Below are positions 1-6,089 of a stretch of 12,861 bases of DNA, piece by piece. This DNA is from Spirochaetaceae bacterium. Lineage in GTDB: Bacteria > Spirochaetota > Spirochaetia > Treponematales > Breznakiellaceae. The notes below the pieces were generated by a model. It ran no database searches. It was not told the origin of the DNA and saw only the letters and a list, made by a program, of their open reading frames with translations. The first letter of the stretch is position 1, and each line of letters opens with the position of its first letter. The stretch lies in contig JAIRNN010000227.1 in NCBI GenBank assembly GCA_031257995.1, positions 1-12,861 on the forward strand, in the 5' to 3' direction. The position numbers and the translations under genes were made by a program.

Positions 1-90
1 GTTGCGGCTTGGGCAGACCTCTCTTGGGGCCGTCTTGGGCCGGGACGTTTGAGGCTGGCGGCACCTTCTTTCGGGCCGTAAAGCGGGCGG
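1..90 (-). repeat. Conserved 3' flank of the RAYT-like gene, copy A
   Basis: The 90 bases beyond the stop codon of the RAYT-like gene at 91-597 match the bases beyond the stop of the second copy (about 12638-12727), with blocks such as GCCGGGACGTTTGAGG identical. The similarity therefore does not end at the gene: it belongs to a larger repeated unit that runs off the left edge of the window. A frame shifted relative to the gene stays open through this flank in both copies. Confidence 0.75.
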
Positions 91-597
91 TTATCCGGAC
101 GGGGACGCGGGTTTGGCCGCGTTTTTCGACGAAAAACTCGCCGTTATCGTCATCCCGGGCGGCCTCAGGCTGTCCCATGTCAAGGTGTAGGCCATCGCCC
201 CCGCTACCGGCGTGTTTGCCGACTTGTCTATAGCCCCCCAGTCCGCCGCTTCTGCCCACTCAGGCGGCTCCCCGTCCAGGATCTCCGACTCATACCGCTC
301 CCCCCAAACGTGCCCCTTCCGCCCCACGATTATGTTGAACCGCAGGGAAAATGTTTGTTTAAGCAACTGCATCATCAGCGGCAGTTTGAGGCCGTCTTCG
401 GGCTTGATGTAAAATGTGAGCCGTGCCCCCTCAAGCCTAAGCCCGCGCATTTCGAAGCCGTAACGCGCTTTCGTCTCACGGAGCACGCGGTGGAGCAGCA
501 CGACGGCCATCGGCAGCTTGAACAGCGGTTCGCCGATATTGACCTCTGTTCCTACTTTGTACCAGATGTTTTGTTGTAACTTTCGCGGTTTATTCAT
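91..597 (-). CDS. RAYT-like (Y1 transposase fold) protein without HUH motif
   Basis: This 168-residue protein resembles REP-associated/IS200-type Y1 transposases over residues 12-107: IWYKV near the start, EPLF at 23-26, then KQTFSLRFN, GRKGHVWGERY and the EIL end of the fold. In active members a Met-Pro-Asn-His-x-His segment supplies the metal-binding HUH pair. Here the matching stretch reads LEGARLTF, so Arg59 and Thr61 stand where the two histidines should be, and the only histidines (36 and 96) lie elsewhere. DNA cleavage therefore looks unlikely. The start is supported by GGAGGT (604-609 on the plus strand) seven bases upstream. The C-terminal 50 residues are not recognised but are shared with the partial copy at 12728-12861. 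It may be a domesticated or regulatory derivative, a passenger, or a decaying transposase. The family call is by eye from motif order. Confidence 0.7.
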   Translation of the reverse strand: MNKPRKLQQNIWYKVGTEVNIGEPLFKLPMAVVLLHRVLRETKARYGFEMRGLRLEGARLTFYIKPEDGLKLPLMMQLLKQTFSLRFNIIVGRKGHVWGERYESEILDGEPPEWAEAADWGAIDKSANTPVAGAMAYTLTWDSLRPPGMTITASFSSKNAAKPASPSG

Positions 598-654
598 ATA
601 AAAACCTCCATACTATATAAGGCGTTGAGTGGCGGTTTTGCTTTAGTCTGACAC

Positions 655-702
655 GAAAAAAGCGCGAAAAAGGTGAAAAAATCGTGGTTTTGGAACAGGC
701 TC
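655..702 (-). repeat. Element end, GAGCCTGTTCCAAAAC family
   Basis: Read on the minus strand, this starts GAGCCTGTTCCAAAAC and continues with an A/T-rich block, CGATTTTTTCA then GCGCTTTTTT. The same 46-48 bases occur at 5945-5990 with a few changes, and the first 16 bases match the ends of the 400-bp MITE at 10883-11282. The end points towards the RAYT-like gene, whose start codon is about 60 bases further on. It may therefore be one terminus of a unit carrying that gene. Confidence 0.65.
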
Positions 703-801
703 AATTGAAAATGGATAATGAGCGCGTTTTGGAGGCTGTTCGTTTCATTCCTGTCATTTTCCATCTTCCATTTTCCATTCTCAATTCCCCGGAGGGGCGA
801 A

Positions 802-957
802 GCCGGGGGCGTTGCGGGGGCGGCAGCGCCCCGCAAAGGGGGTAGCGGAGGACCAAACGGAGGGAGGTGCGGACGCGCCTTTAGGCGTGGACGTATCGAC
901 CGGAGTGCGTGTCCGGAGCGGAGGGGTCGGCAACGAAGTAGCCGCGACTTCCCCCTT
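802..957 (+). repeat. GC-rich dispersed repeat R1
   Basis: This is the first of five copies in the window. It begins GCCGGGGGCGTTGCGGGGGC, has an internal palindrome (GCGGGGCGCTGCC type), then AGGGGGTAGCG, and ends ACTTCCCCC. A middle block (ACCAAACGGAGGGAGGTG, then TATCGACCGGAG) is shared only with R3. Compared with R3, the terminal hairpin is spoiled: about 20 other bases replace its left arm. It ends about 60 bases before the start of the leucine-rich-repeat gene and points into it. No coding role is seen. Confidence 0.8.
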
Positions 958-978
958 TTTATATTTTAGAAGAAGCAC

Positions 979-984
979 TATACT
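979..984 (+). promoter_or_regulatory. Possible -10 box for the LRR gene
   Basis: TATACT lies 33 bases upstream of the start codon, just outside repeat R1. No good -35 box is visible at the usual distance because that stretch is a T-run, so this is a weak call. Confidence 0.3.
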
Positions 985-1017
985 AAGCCGCACGAATACT
1001 GACGGAGGATCGCGATA

Positions 1018-2868
1018 ATGCGTGGACTGGGAACTTTCAAATATATTTTTCTTTATGTTGCAATCGGACTCTTGTGCGGCATCTGCGCGGGGGTATGGGC
1101 GGATAACCCTTCGCTTGTTATTGAAGAGCTGGATTATGCCGTTTCCGCATCGGTCGATTTGAGCGGGAATAAATACATCGGTTATGCCGGACAGTTGCCG
1201 TCTGTCATGTCCTTTGTGAATGATGACGGGACGGTAAGTGTCTCCACAGCTGATACCAAGGCGCAAAAAACTTACGTATACGAATACGGCAGTGACATGA
1301 AACTTTTACGGACACTGCAATTTCAAAATGAGTTTTCCCTGCTGGGGGCGTTTACCAAGGACAGTGAGGGAAATTATTACTTCTTTTATGCTTCGCCGTC
1401 CGGGAAGAGCGCGGAAAATATGGCGGCGGTCAAATATGACAAAGACGGCAAAAAGTTGTTGACATACAAGTTGAACGCCCATGCCGCGAACAGTATGGAC
1501 GGAGTGAAGCAGCCGTTTGACGCGGGAACCTGCCGTTTGGAATTGTCCGGCTCTCTGCTCGCGGTCTATTTTGCGCGGTTGATGTTTAACGGGCATCAGG
1601 CATCTTATGGCTTTGTGCTGGATAAAGATACGTTTGAACGGGCAGACAACGGCGCTACGACAAACGACAAAGAGGCGGCCCGTAAAATTATGCCCTATGT
1701 CAGTCATTCTTTTAACCAATTTATTGTTCCAGTTGACGATGGGTTTGTGTTTGCCGATCACGGCGACGCGTATCCCCGCGCGTTTGCCTTTGCCAGATGG
1801 CAAACCAAAGACCGCACCAAGAGGACAACCGCTTTTAAGTTTACAGGCGGAACCGGACAAAACGCCACGTACGCTGAAATGGGCGGGCTCGCGAAGACTC
1901 AGGCGGGTTTCCTGTTTGCCGGAACGTACGGAAAAAGCGCGGCGGGTTCCCGTAATGTGTTTGTCCTCGGTGTTGCCGGGGATATGTCGTCATGCGGCGA
2001 TCCGGTATATCTTACTTCGTACACGAAAAATGACGGACACGCCGCTCATCCGAAAATCACCGCGCTTGACGGCAACCGCTATCTCTTGATGTGGGAATTG
2101 TGCGAGTATTCCACTCAGTCCGCAAACGCGGTTGTTTCTGACATGACAGGCTACAAGTCCGCTTATATGATGATCATTGACGAAACCGGAAAGCCGCTGA
2201 CCGAAACAAAGCAATTGCCTGCCGGGGTACGGCTCAACATGAACGATGTTCTCCGGTATAACAAGACTACGGGCAATGTACACTGGGCGGTAAGCGCCGG
2301 AGGCAAGGTTTTCGGCGTGTGGTCTTTTAATCCTGACCAAAGCATCGATGCCAAGATTGATGTTTTGGTGTTTGATAAGCCTGCGATAGCGGAACCGGAA
2401 CATTTCAAATATACGGTGAAAGGCAAGCAAGGTGAAAACCAAACCATTACCATCACCAAATACGCAGGCCCGGTAAACAACCTTATCATACCGGAACAAA
2501 TCAACGGCATTCCGGTTACCGTCATCGGCAAAAACGCTTTCGCGCAATCAAGTGTAACGATGGTTGTCCTTCCCGCCGGTCTAAAAGTCATAGAAGACCA
2601 GGCGTTCTGGTATTCCAACATTACGGCGCTCGTCATTCCCGAAGGCGTTGAGTCAATCGGGAAACAGTCTTTCTCCTTCTGTAAAAGTCTCGTCACGGTA
2701 ACGTTGCCCAAAAGTATGCGGGCCGTAAAAGAATTTGCTTTCATGGATTGTCCTCAGTTGACTACGGTAACCATACCGGAAGACAGCGATATGGCTCTCG
2801 GATACGGAGCGTTCGACAAGTGCCCGAAACTCGATGAAAGAAGCCGCAGAGTTATTTCAAGTTTTTAA
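1018..2868 (+). CDS. Secreted BspA/TpLRR-type leucine-rich-repeat protein
   Basis: A 616-residue protein with an N-terminal hydrophobic stretch (about residues 8-28) ending GVWA before DNPS, as expected for a signal peptide. Residues 30-455 form a beta-rich region with aromatic and glycine turns but no confidently named domain; a propeller-like fold is only a guess. From about residue 462 to 600 there are LRR_5 repeats of the BspA/Treponema pallidum LRR type: IPEQINGIPVTVIGKNAF, LPAGLKVIEDQAF, IPEGVESIGKQSF, LPKSMRAVKEFAF. This class sits on or outside the cell surface and often mediates binding, but no partner can be named. GGAGG at 1004-1008 supports the start. The C-terminal end looks complete. 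The gene lies between inward-facing repeats R1 and R2 and has no operon partner. Confidence 0.85.
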   Translation: MRGLGTFKYIFLYVAIGLLCGICAGVWADNPSLVIEELDYAVSASVDLSGNKYIGYAGQLPSVMSFVNDDGTVSVSTADTKAQKTYVYEYGSDMKLLRTLQFQNEFSLLGAFTKDSEGNYYFFYASPSGKSAENMAAVKYDKDGKKLLTYKLNAHAANSMDGVKQPFDAGTCRLELSGSLLAVYFARLMFNGHQASYGFVLDKDTFERADNGATTNDKEAARKIMPYVSHSFNQFIVPVDDGFVFADHGDAYPRAFAFARWQTKDRTKRTTAFKFTGGTGQNATYAEMGGLAKTQAGFLFAGTYGKSAAGSRNVFVLGVAGDMSSCGDPVYLTSYTKNDGHAAHPKITALDGNRYLLMWELCEYSTQSANAVVSDMTGYKSAYMMIIDETGKPLTETKQLPAGVRLNMNDVLRYNKTTGNVHWAVSAGGKVFGVWSFNPDQSIDAKIDVLVFDKPAIAEPEHFKYTVKGKQGENQTITITKYAGPVNNLIIPEQINGIPVTVIGKNAFAQSSVTMVVLPAGLKVIEDQAFWYSNITALVIPEGVESIGKQSFSFCKSLVTVTLPKSMRAVKEFAFMDCPQLTTVTIPEDSDMALGYGAFDKCPKLDERSRRVISSF

Positions 2869-2909
2869 TATACTGCTTTAGGCATGAAAATAATGTTGGC
2901 ACATTTTAT

Positions 2910-3018
2910 GGGGGAAGTCTCCCCCTCGCTCCAGACTTGCTCCGGCCTACGGCCTCCGCAATTCTTACGCTACCCCCTCTCCAAAGGACGCAGTCCCGGG
3001 CTACGCCCCTAAGACCCC
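2910..3018 (-). repeat. GC-rich dispersed repeat R2, with terminal hairpin
   Basis: On the minus strand it contains AGAGGGGGTAGCGTAAG, then GGAGCGAGGGGGAGACTTCCCCC, as in R3. Its outer portion differs (GGGGCGTAGCCCGGGACTGC) from the GCCGGGGGCGTTGC start of the other copies. The hairpin GGGGGA-AGTC-TCCCCC (2910-2925) lies 42 bases after the LRR stop codon and could end transcription, though no T-run follows it. Confidence 0.7.
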
Positions 3019-3023
3019 ATACT

Positions 3024-3147
3024 AATCACGGGCTTGGATACACGGGTCACCGCGAATGAACACAGAGGGGACAGATGTACGCGGATTAAGCGATGTCCGG
3101 TGTGAAAAATCCGCGTTTATTTGTGTAATCTGCGGCAAACCGTGATT
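3024..3147. repeat. Fold-back repeat with AATCACGG ends
   Basis: AATCACGG (3024-3031) is matched by CCGTGATT (3140-3147). Inside are imperfectly inverted pieces of the type ACGCGGATTAAGC and AATCCGCGTTTATTTGTG. The layout suggests a small non-coding fold-back element. There is no second copy in the window and no clear target duplication. Confidence 0.45.
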
Positions 3148-3167
3148 GAGCGTCCTCCGTGCCCATG

Positions 3168-3323
3168 CTATTTTCTCTTCAATGTCATTTCGCCGCTACC
3201 GCCTTTAGGCGGTGTAAGTTTTGCCATCGTAACCGGAGTTGACATAGGGGCGGTCTGCTCTTTGCCTTTTTGGACTTTAGCAGAAGGTTGATACCCTTTA
3301 ATGACCACTGTTTATTCACTCAT
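3168..3323 (-). pseudogene. Small unrecognised gene, stop at codon 4
   Basis: Reading from ATG at 3323, the frame is MSE, a TAA stop (3312-3314), then TVVIKGYQPSAKVQK and on through MSTPVTMAKLTPPKGGSGEM to TAG at 3168. A good AAGGAG site (3330-3335) is correctly placed before the ATG, so the frame appears to have been a translated gene of about 51 residues in which one codon (CAA, AAA or GAA) became TAA. A GTG at 3306-3308 could restart it, but no ribosome site precedes it. The family is not recognised. The start overlaps the stop of the upstream frame (ATGAGTGA), the usual sign of translational coupling. Confidence 0.45.
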
Positions 3324-3456
3324 TGCTTTCTCCTTCATGCGCATCAAAAAATTCGATATATTCTATTGATTCACTGTTTACCGGTAATCCTGGCGCGGCC
3401 AAGACCATAAGCAACTGTGCCGAGTTTTCAGTCAAAAATTCAAAAACGAGTCCTCT
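3316..3456 (-). pseudogene. Small unrecognised reading frame, probably N-truncated
   Basis: This open frame of 46 residues contains FEFLTENSAQLLMVL, then APGLPVNSESIEYIEFFDAH and ends at TGA (3316-3318). The composition looks like real protein (hydrophobic helix, acidic C-terminus). The open frame begins only at a TAA (3457-3459) and has no ATG near its start; a TTG at 3433-3435 is the only early candidate, so the true N-terminus may be lost. The stop overlaps the start of the next small gene, which suggests that the two formed a coupled pair. No function can be given. Confidence 0.4.
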
Positions 3457-3512
3457 TTATGTATAGCCTGCCACTTTTTAACATAATGGTCTATACCTGT
3501 AAACCCATTCGT

Positions 3513-3648
3513 GCCGGGGGCGTTGCGGGGGCGGCAGCGCCCCGCAGAGGGGGTAGCGTAAGACCAAACGGAGGGAGGTGTGGACGCACTGAAAGTGCGG
3601 ACATATCGACCGGAGAGCGGGCTGGAGCGAGGGGGAGACTTCCCCCTC
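3513..3648 (+). repeat. GC-rich dispersed repeat R3 (most complete copy)
   Basis: It runs from GCCGGGGGCGTTGCGGGGGC through AGAGGGGGTAGCG and the R1-shared middle block to a perfect hairpin, GAGGGGGA-GACT-TCCCCCTC (3629-3648, eight-base stem). A second small stem surrounds GAAAGT in the middle (GACGCACTGAAAGTGCGGAC). It points into the META-domain gene, whose chosen start is 90 bases further on. Confidence 0.8.
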
Positions 3649-3669
3649 CTTATATCGCTTTTTATAAGG
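3648..3669 (+). promoter_or_regulatory. Hairpin directly after R3, upstream of the META gene
   Basis: CCTTATA (3648-3654) pairs with TATAAGG (3663-3669) around an eight-base loop. The right arm overlaps the purine-rich AAGGAAGG (3666-3673), so folding could hide a ribosome site if translation began at the ATG at 3685. It could also hold a -10-like TATAAG. The regulatory role is inferred only. Confidence 0.3.
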
Positions 3670-3738
3670 AAGGAATCTTAATTTATGCGGGGGCGCGGAA
3701 GTGTGCGGTCTCGCAAATCTCTATTTGGAAGGATGGTT

Positions 3739-4230
3739 ATGAGAAGAGTTGTGCTTGTGGTTTTGACGTCGGCGCTTTTTCCCTGCGCGGCTGGGGAGAA
3801 TGTCCGGGGGCTGGCGGGGCTGGCGGATTCGGGGGAATGGGCGCTTGCCGGGATTTCGGGCGGCGGGAAGACGGCGGCGATTGACCGTGACGAGCTTGGC
3901 GCGTTGGGGGATGTGTTTCGCGATGCGTTTACCCTGCGGGTGTCCCGTGCGGAGGGCGAGTATGTTTTGAGCGGGAAGGCCGCGCCAAACCGGTTCAATA
4001 TGCCGGTAAGGGTTGCGGAGGACGGGACGCTCGCGGTTTCGCCCCCGGCGGCTACGCTGATGGCCGCGTTTATCGAACCCTCAGTGTTGAAGGAGGCCGA
4101 GTATCTGCGCTATCTCGCCAACACCACAGCGGTCAAGGAATCAGGCGGGCAGTTGGTTCTTGAGACTGCGGACGAGGCCGGGCAGAGTGTGTCGCTGACG
4201 TTCGTGCCTTTCGGCGTTTCGGAATTATAG
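3739..4230 (+). CDS. META-domain (HslJ/DUF306-like) envelope protein
   Basis: A 163-residue protein from the chosen start. Residues 1-20 (MRRVVLVVLTSALFPCAAGE) look like a signal peptide; the Cys in LFPC is a poor lipobox, so lipoprotein processing is uncertain. The remainder has the META-domain order: Trp in GEWALAGISG, a Phe-rich strand FTLRV, then GKAAPNRFNMP in place of the usual G..xCNxF, PPAATLMAAF in place of TLMAC, and a closing LVLETADEAG strand. Both customary domain cysteines are replaced (NRFN, LMAA). The start at 3739 is preferred because GGAAGG (3727-3732) is six bases upstream. ATG 3733 and ATG 3685 are in frame, and the latter would add 18 basic residues before the signal. META proteins sit in the envelope and are linked to stress or surface functions; the role here is unknown. 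The GC-rich codon use is stronger than in the LRR gene. Confidence 0.65.
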   Translation: MRRVVLVVLTSALFPCAAGENVRGLAGLADSGEWALAGISGGGKTAAIDRDELGALGDVFRDAFTLRVSRAEGEYVLSGKAAPNRFNMPVRVAEDGTLAVSPPAATLMAAFIEPSVLKEAEYLRYLANTTAVKESGGQLVLETADEAGQSVSLTFVPFGVSEL

Positions 4231-4256
4231 GGTGAAGGGCTCAAAGTTAGTAGCTG

Positions 4257-4272
4257 GGGGTTTACCCCTTTT
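4257..4272 (+). terminator. Short terminator-like hairpin after the META gene
   Basis: GGGG-TTTA-CCCC followed by TTTT lies 27 bases after the stop codon. The stem is only four to five base pairs, so this is a weak rho-independent candidate. Confidence 0.4.
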
Positions 4273-4284
4273 AGATTGGCTTTT

Positions 4285-4428
4285 GTAACTATTCAGTCGA
4301 TCAATGAAACCCAAAGAATTAACCACGGAAGGCACGGAATTATGCGGAATTTTACGGTTGCTTTTCCGCGTCTTGTCCGCATTTTCCGTGGTGTTTATTC
4401 CTGATTTTCTATGCGACTGAATAGTTAC
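4285..4428. mobile_element. 144-bp MITE, copy 1
   Basis: The perfect 15-base inverted ends GTAACTATTCAGTCG (4285-4299) and CGACTGAATAGTTAC (4414-4428) bound a non-coding core. The core is itself an imperfect fold-back (CCACGGAA near the left, TTCCGTGG near the right). A second copy is at 8581-8731. Flanks show no clear target duplication, although TTTTAGATTG occurs on both sides (4269-4278 and 4434-4443). The element ends 16 bases before the ABC permease start, so it must form part of that gene's upstream region. Confidence 0.85.
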
Positions 4429-4444
4429 TGACTTTTTAGATTGA

Positions 4445-5221
4445 ATGGTTGGGTTTTATATGGACGGGTTTATGCGGAAATACTTTTGGGGCGGCGCGGG
4501 GATTGTGTGTATTGTTCTTGTTTGGAAGATTGCGTCTCTTGTTGTCGCTACGGAATTGCTGCTCCCGCCGCCTGAAAGGGTTTTTCTGAAACTGTTTGCG
4601 CTGGTTACAACGCCGCGTTTTCTGCGGTCGCTGGTCTTTACCTTTGTCCGGCTCCTTTCCGCGCTCGCCGTGTCGATTCCGCTGGGGATCGTTGCTGGGC
4701 TGGCCGCCGGGTTGTCGGCGCGGACCGAGGCTTTTTTGCGGCCCCTCTTTTCGATTATCGCGGCGACACCGGTGATGTCGGTGATTCTTATCGCGTTTCT
4801 CTGGTTCGGCGCGGAGAAGACACCCTCGTTTGCCGCGTTTCTTATGGTTTTTCCGGTGATTACCGTCAACGTGATGGCGGGCATCAAGGCCCTCGATCCC
4901 AAGCTGGAGGAGTTGTTTGCCGTCTACCGGATGGACATGCGGGAGAAGATCCACTATCTCTATCTGCCCTCGCTCGCGCCGTTTATCGCGGGCGGCTGCC
5001 GCGCCTCGCTTTCGATGTGCTGGAAAGTCGTTGTCGCGGCGGAAGTCTTGGTGCAGCCGCTTCTCGCGCTTGGTACCGGGATGCAGCGGGCCAAGGCCGC
5101 GCTGGACACGGCGGAACTCTTTTCGTGGACCGCTGCCACCGTGATCGCCGCCGCGTTTTCGGAGACGGCATTGCGGCTGGTGTTGCGTAAACGGACACGA
5201 AAACCGAAAAGGGCGCAGTGA
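4445..5221 (+). CDS. ABC transporter permease, NitT/TauT (SsuC/TauC-like) family
   Basis: A 258-residue inner-membrane protein. The N-terminal membrane segment (about 15-36) is followed by LLLPPPERVF, typical of this family. Further hydrophobic segments lie at about 63-92, 102-120, 128-147, 176-205 and 228-245. Residues 157-185 (FAVYRMDMREKIHYLYLPSL) are the EAA-type loop that docks the ATPase. Starts at 4445, 4460 and 4472 are all in frame and none has a clear ribosome site; 4472 (MRKYF) gives the most typical N-terminus. The gene overlaps the ATPase gene by four bases. Family members import sulfonates, nitrate, cyanate or thiamine precursors. The substrate cannot be told because no binding protein is encoded nearby. 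The MITE upstream may have replaced its original 5' region. Confidence 0.85.
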   Translation: MVGFYMDGFMRKYFWGGAGIVCIVLVWKIASLVVATELLLPPPERVFLKLFALVTTPRFLRSLVFTFVRLLSALAVSIPLGIVAGLAAGLSARTEAFLRPLFSIIAATPVMSVILIAFLWFGAEKTPSFAAFLMVFPVITVNVMAGIKALDPKLEELFAVYRMDMREKIHYLYLPSLAPFIAGGCRASLSMCWKVVVAAEVLVQPLLALGTGMQRAKAALDTAELFSWTAATVIAAAFSETALRLVLRKRTRKPKRAQ

Positions 5222-5937
5222 TTATGGACACGGTGAACAAGGCGGGAATCACTATTGACAACGTTTCCTTCTCGTTCGATGACAAGAAAGTCCTCGACAA
5301 TGTGTCGCTGGTGTTGAACGAAACGCCCACCATCATTCTCGGCCCCTCCGGTTGCGGCAAAACGACATTGCTGCGGCTTATCGCCGGCTTGCTGCAACCG
5401 CAAAGCGGCGCGATACATTTCGATAAACGTTTTGGCGGAGAACATCGCGTCTCGTTTGTGTTTCAGGAACCGCGTCTCTTGCCGTATCTGTCCGTACTGG
5501 AAAACATAACGCTGCCGAGCCGGAAACATATCCCGCAGGAAGAACTTCACCAGAAAGCGCAACGGCTCCTCACGCTGACCGGCCTTGAAAACGAGGCCCG
5601 CCGTTATCCGGGCGAACTTTCCGGCGGCCAAAGCCAGCGTGTCTCGATAGTCCGCGCCTTTTGCTATCCCGCGCCGCTTGTACTGATGGACGAGCCCTTC
5701 CAGTCGCTTGACCTCCTCCTCCGCTTCGCCCTGCTTGAAACGTTAAAAACCCTGCTTGCCGCCGAAAACCGCTTTCTCGTCGCCGTAACCCACGACCCGC
5801 GCGAGGCCGTCATGCTGGGAAAAAGAATCCTCGTACTGGGCAAAAACGGCTGCATCGCCTTTGACACGGCCGCCGAAAACCGCGACCCCGCCGCGCTGGA
5901 ACGGGAGATACTGCGCGGCTTGACAAGCGAACAGTGA
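5218..5937 (+). CDS. ABC transporter ATP-binding protein, SsuB/TauB-like
   Basis: A 239-residue ATPase with every motif intact: Walker A GPSGCGKTT (42-50), Q-loop in FQEPRLLPY (Q83), signature LSGGQ (134-138), Walker B LVLMDEP (154-160) and switch histidine H192 in THDPREA. It should power the permease encoded just upstream. The GTG start overlaps the permease stop (GTGA); an ATG six bases later (5224) is an alternative. Codon use shifts to more A/C-rich third positions than in the permease, so the two genes may differ in age or pressure. The operon seems to end here; the next 7-53 bases are an element end. Confidence 0.9.
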   Translation: MIMDTVNKAGITIDNVSFSFDDKKVLDNVSLVLNETPTIILGPSGCGKTTLLRLIAGLLQPQSGAIHFDKRFGGEHRVSFVFQEPRLLPYLSVLENITLPSRKHIPQEELHQKAQRLLTLTGLENEARRYPGELSGGQSQRVSIVRAFCYPAPLVLMDEPFQSLDLLLRFALLETLKTLLAAENRFLVAVTHDPREAVMLGKRILVLGKNGCIAFDTAAENRDPAALEREILRGLTSEQ

Positions 5938-5944
5938 ACAGCAG

Positions 5945-5990
5945 GAGCTGTTCCAAAACCCCGATTTTTTCATTTTTTTTGCGCTTTTTC
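5945..5990 (+). repeat. Element end, GAGCCTGTTCCAAAAC family, solo
   Basis: GAGCTGTTCCAAAAC (one C missing from the shared end) followed by CCCGATTTTTTCA and GCGCTTTTT matches, in inverted orientation, the block at 655-702. No opposite end is found before the MITE at 10883, so it is a relic or a solo end. It lies between the ABC operon and the alpha-galactosidase promoter. Confidence 0.6.
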
Positions 5991-6021
5991 CCCGTTTGAT
6001 TCAAGAAAAAGCACTCTATCA

Positions 6022-6051
6022 TTACCACGAAAGCGCCATGTCTGATATAAT
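6022..6051 (+). promoter_or_regulatory. Promoter of the alpha-galactosidase gene
   Basis: A perfect TATAAT (6046-6051) has TTACCA (6022-6027, four of six -35 bases) 18 bases before it. Transcription would begin near 6058. The inverted repeat GCGGC-GATGAT-GCCGC (6055-6059 and 6066-6070) covers the likely start and could be an operator for a sugar-responsive repressor; that role is inferred. Confidence 0.6.
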
Positions 6052-6089
6052 GGAAGCGGCGATGATGCCGCATTCTATAGGAGTAAATG

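Noticed and set aside
1306..1860. 184-residue minus-strand frame
   Set aside because: It lies wholly inside the LRR gene on the opposite strand and has no recognisable motif or ribosome site.
3513..3648. CRISPR-like repetition in the GC-rich blocks
   Set aside because: The copies are kilobases apart, in both orientations, with no regular spacers and no cas genes.
3417..3884. 155-residue plus-strand frame
   Set aside because: It crosses repeat R3 and the start of the META gene in another frame; the Gly/Ala/Arg-rich part is translated repeat.
4436..4954. 172-residue minus-strand frame rich in Arg, Lys and His
   Set aside because: It is antisense to the ABC permease; low-complexity basic composition is typical of a shadow frame.
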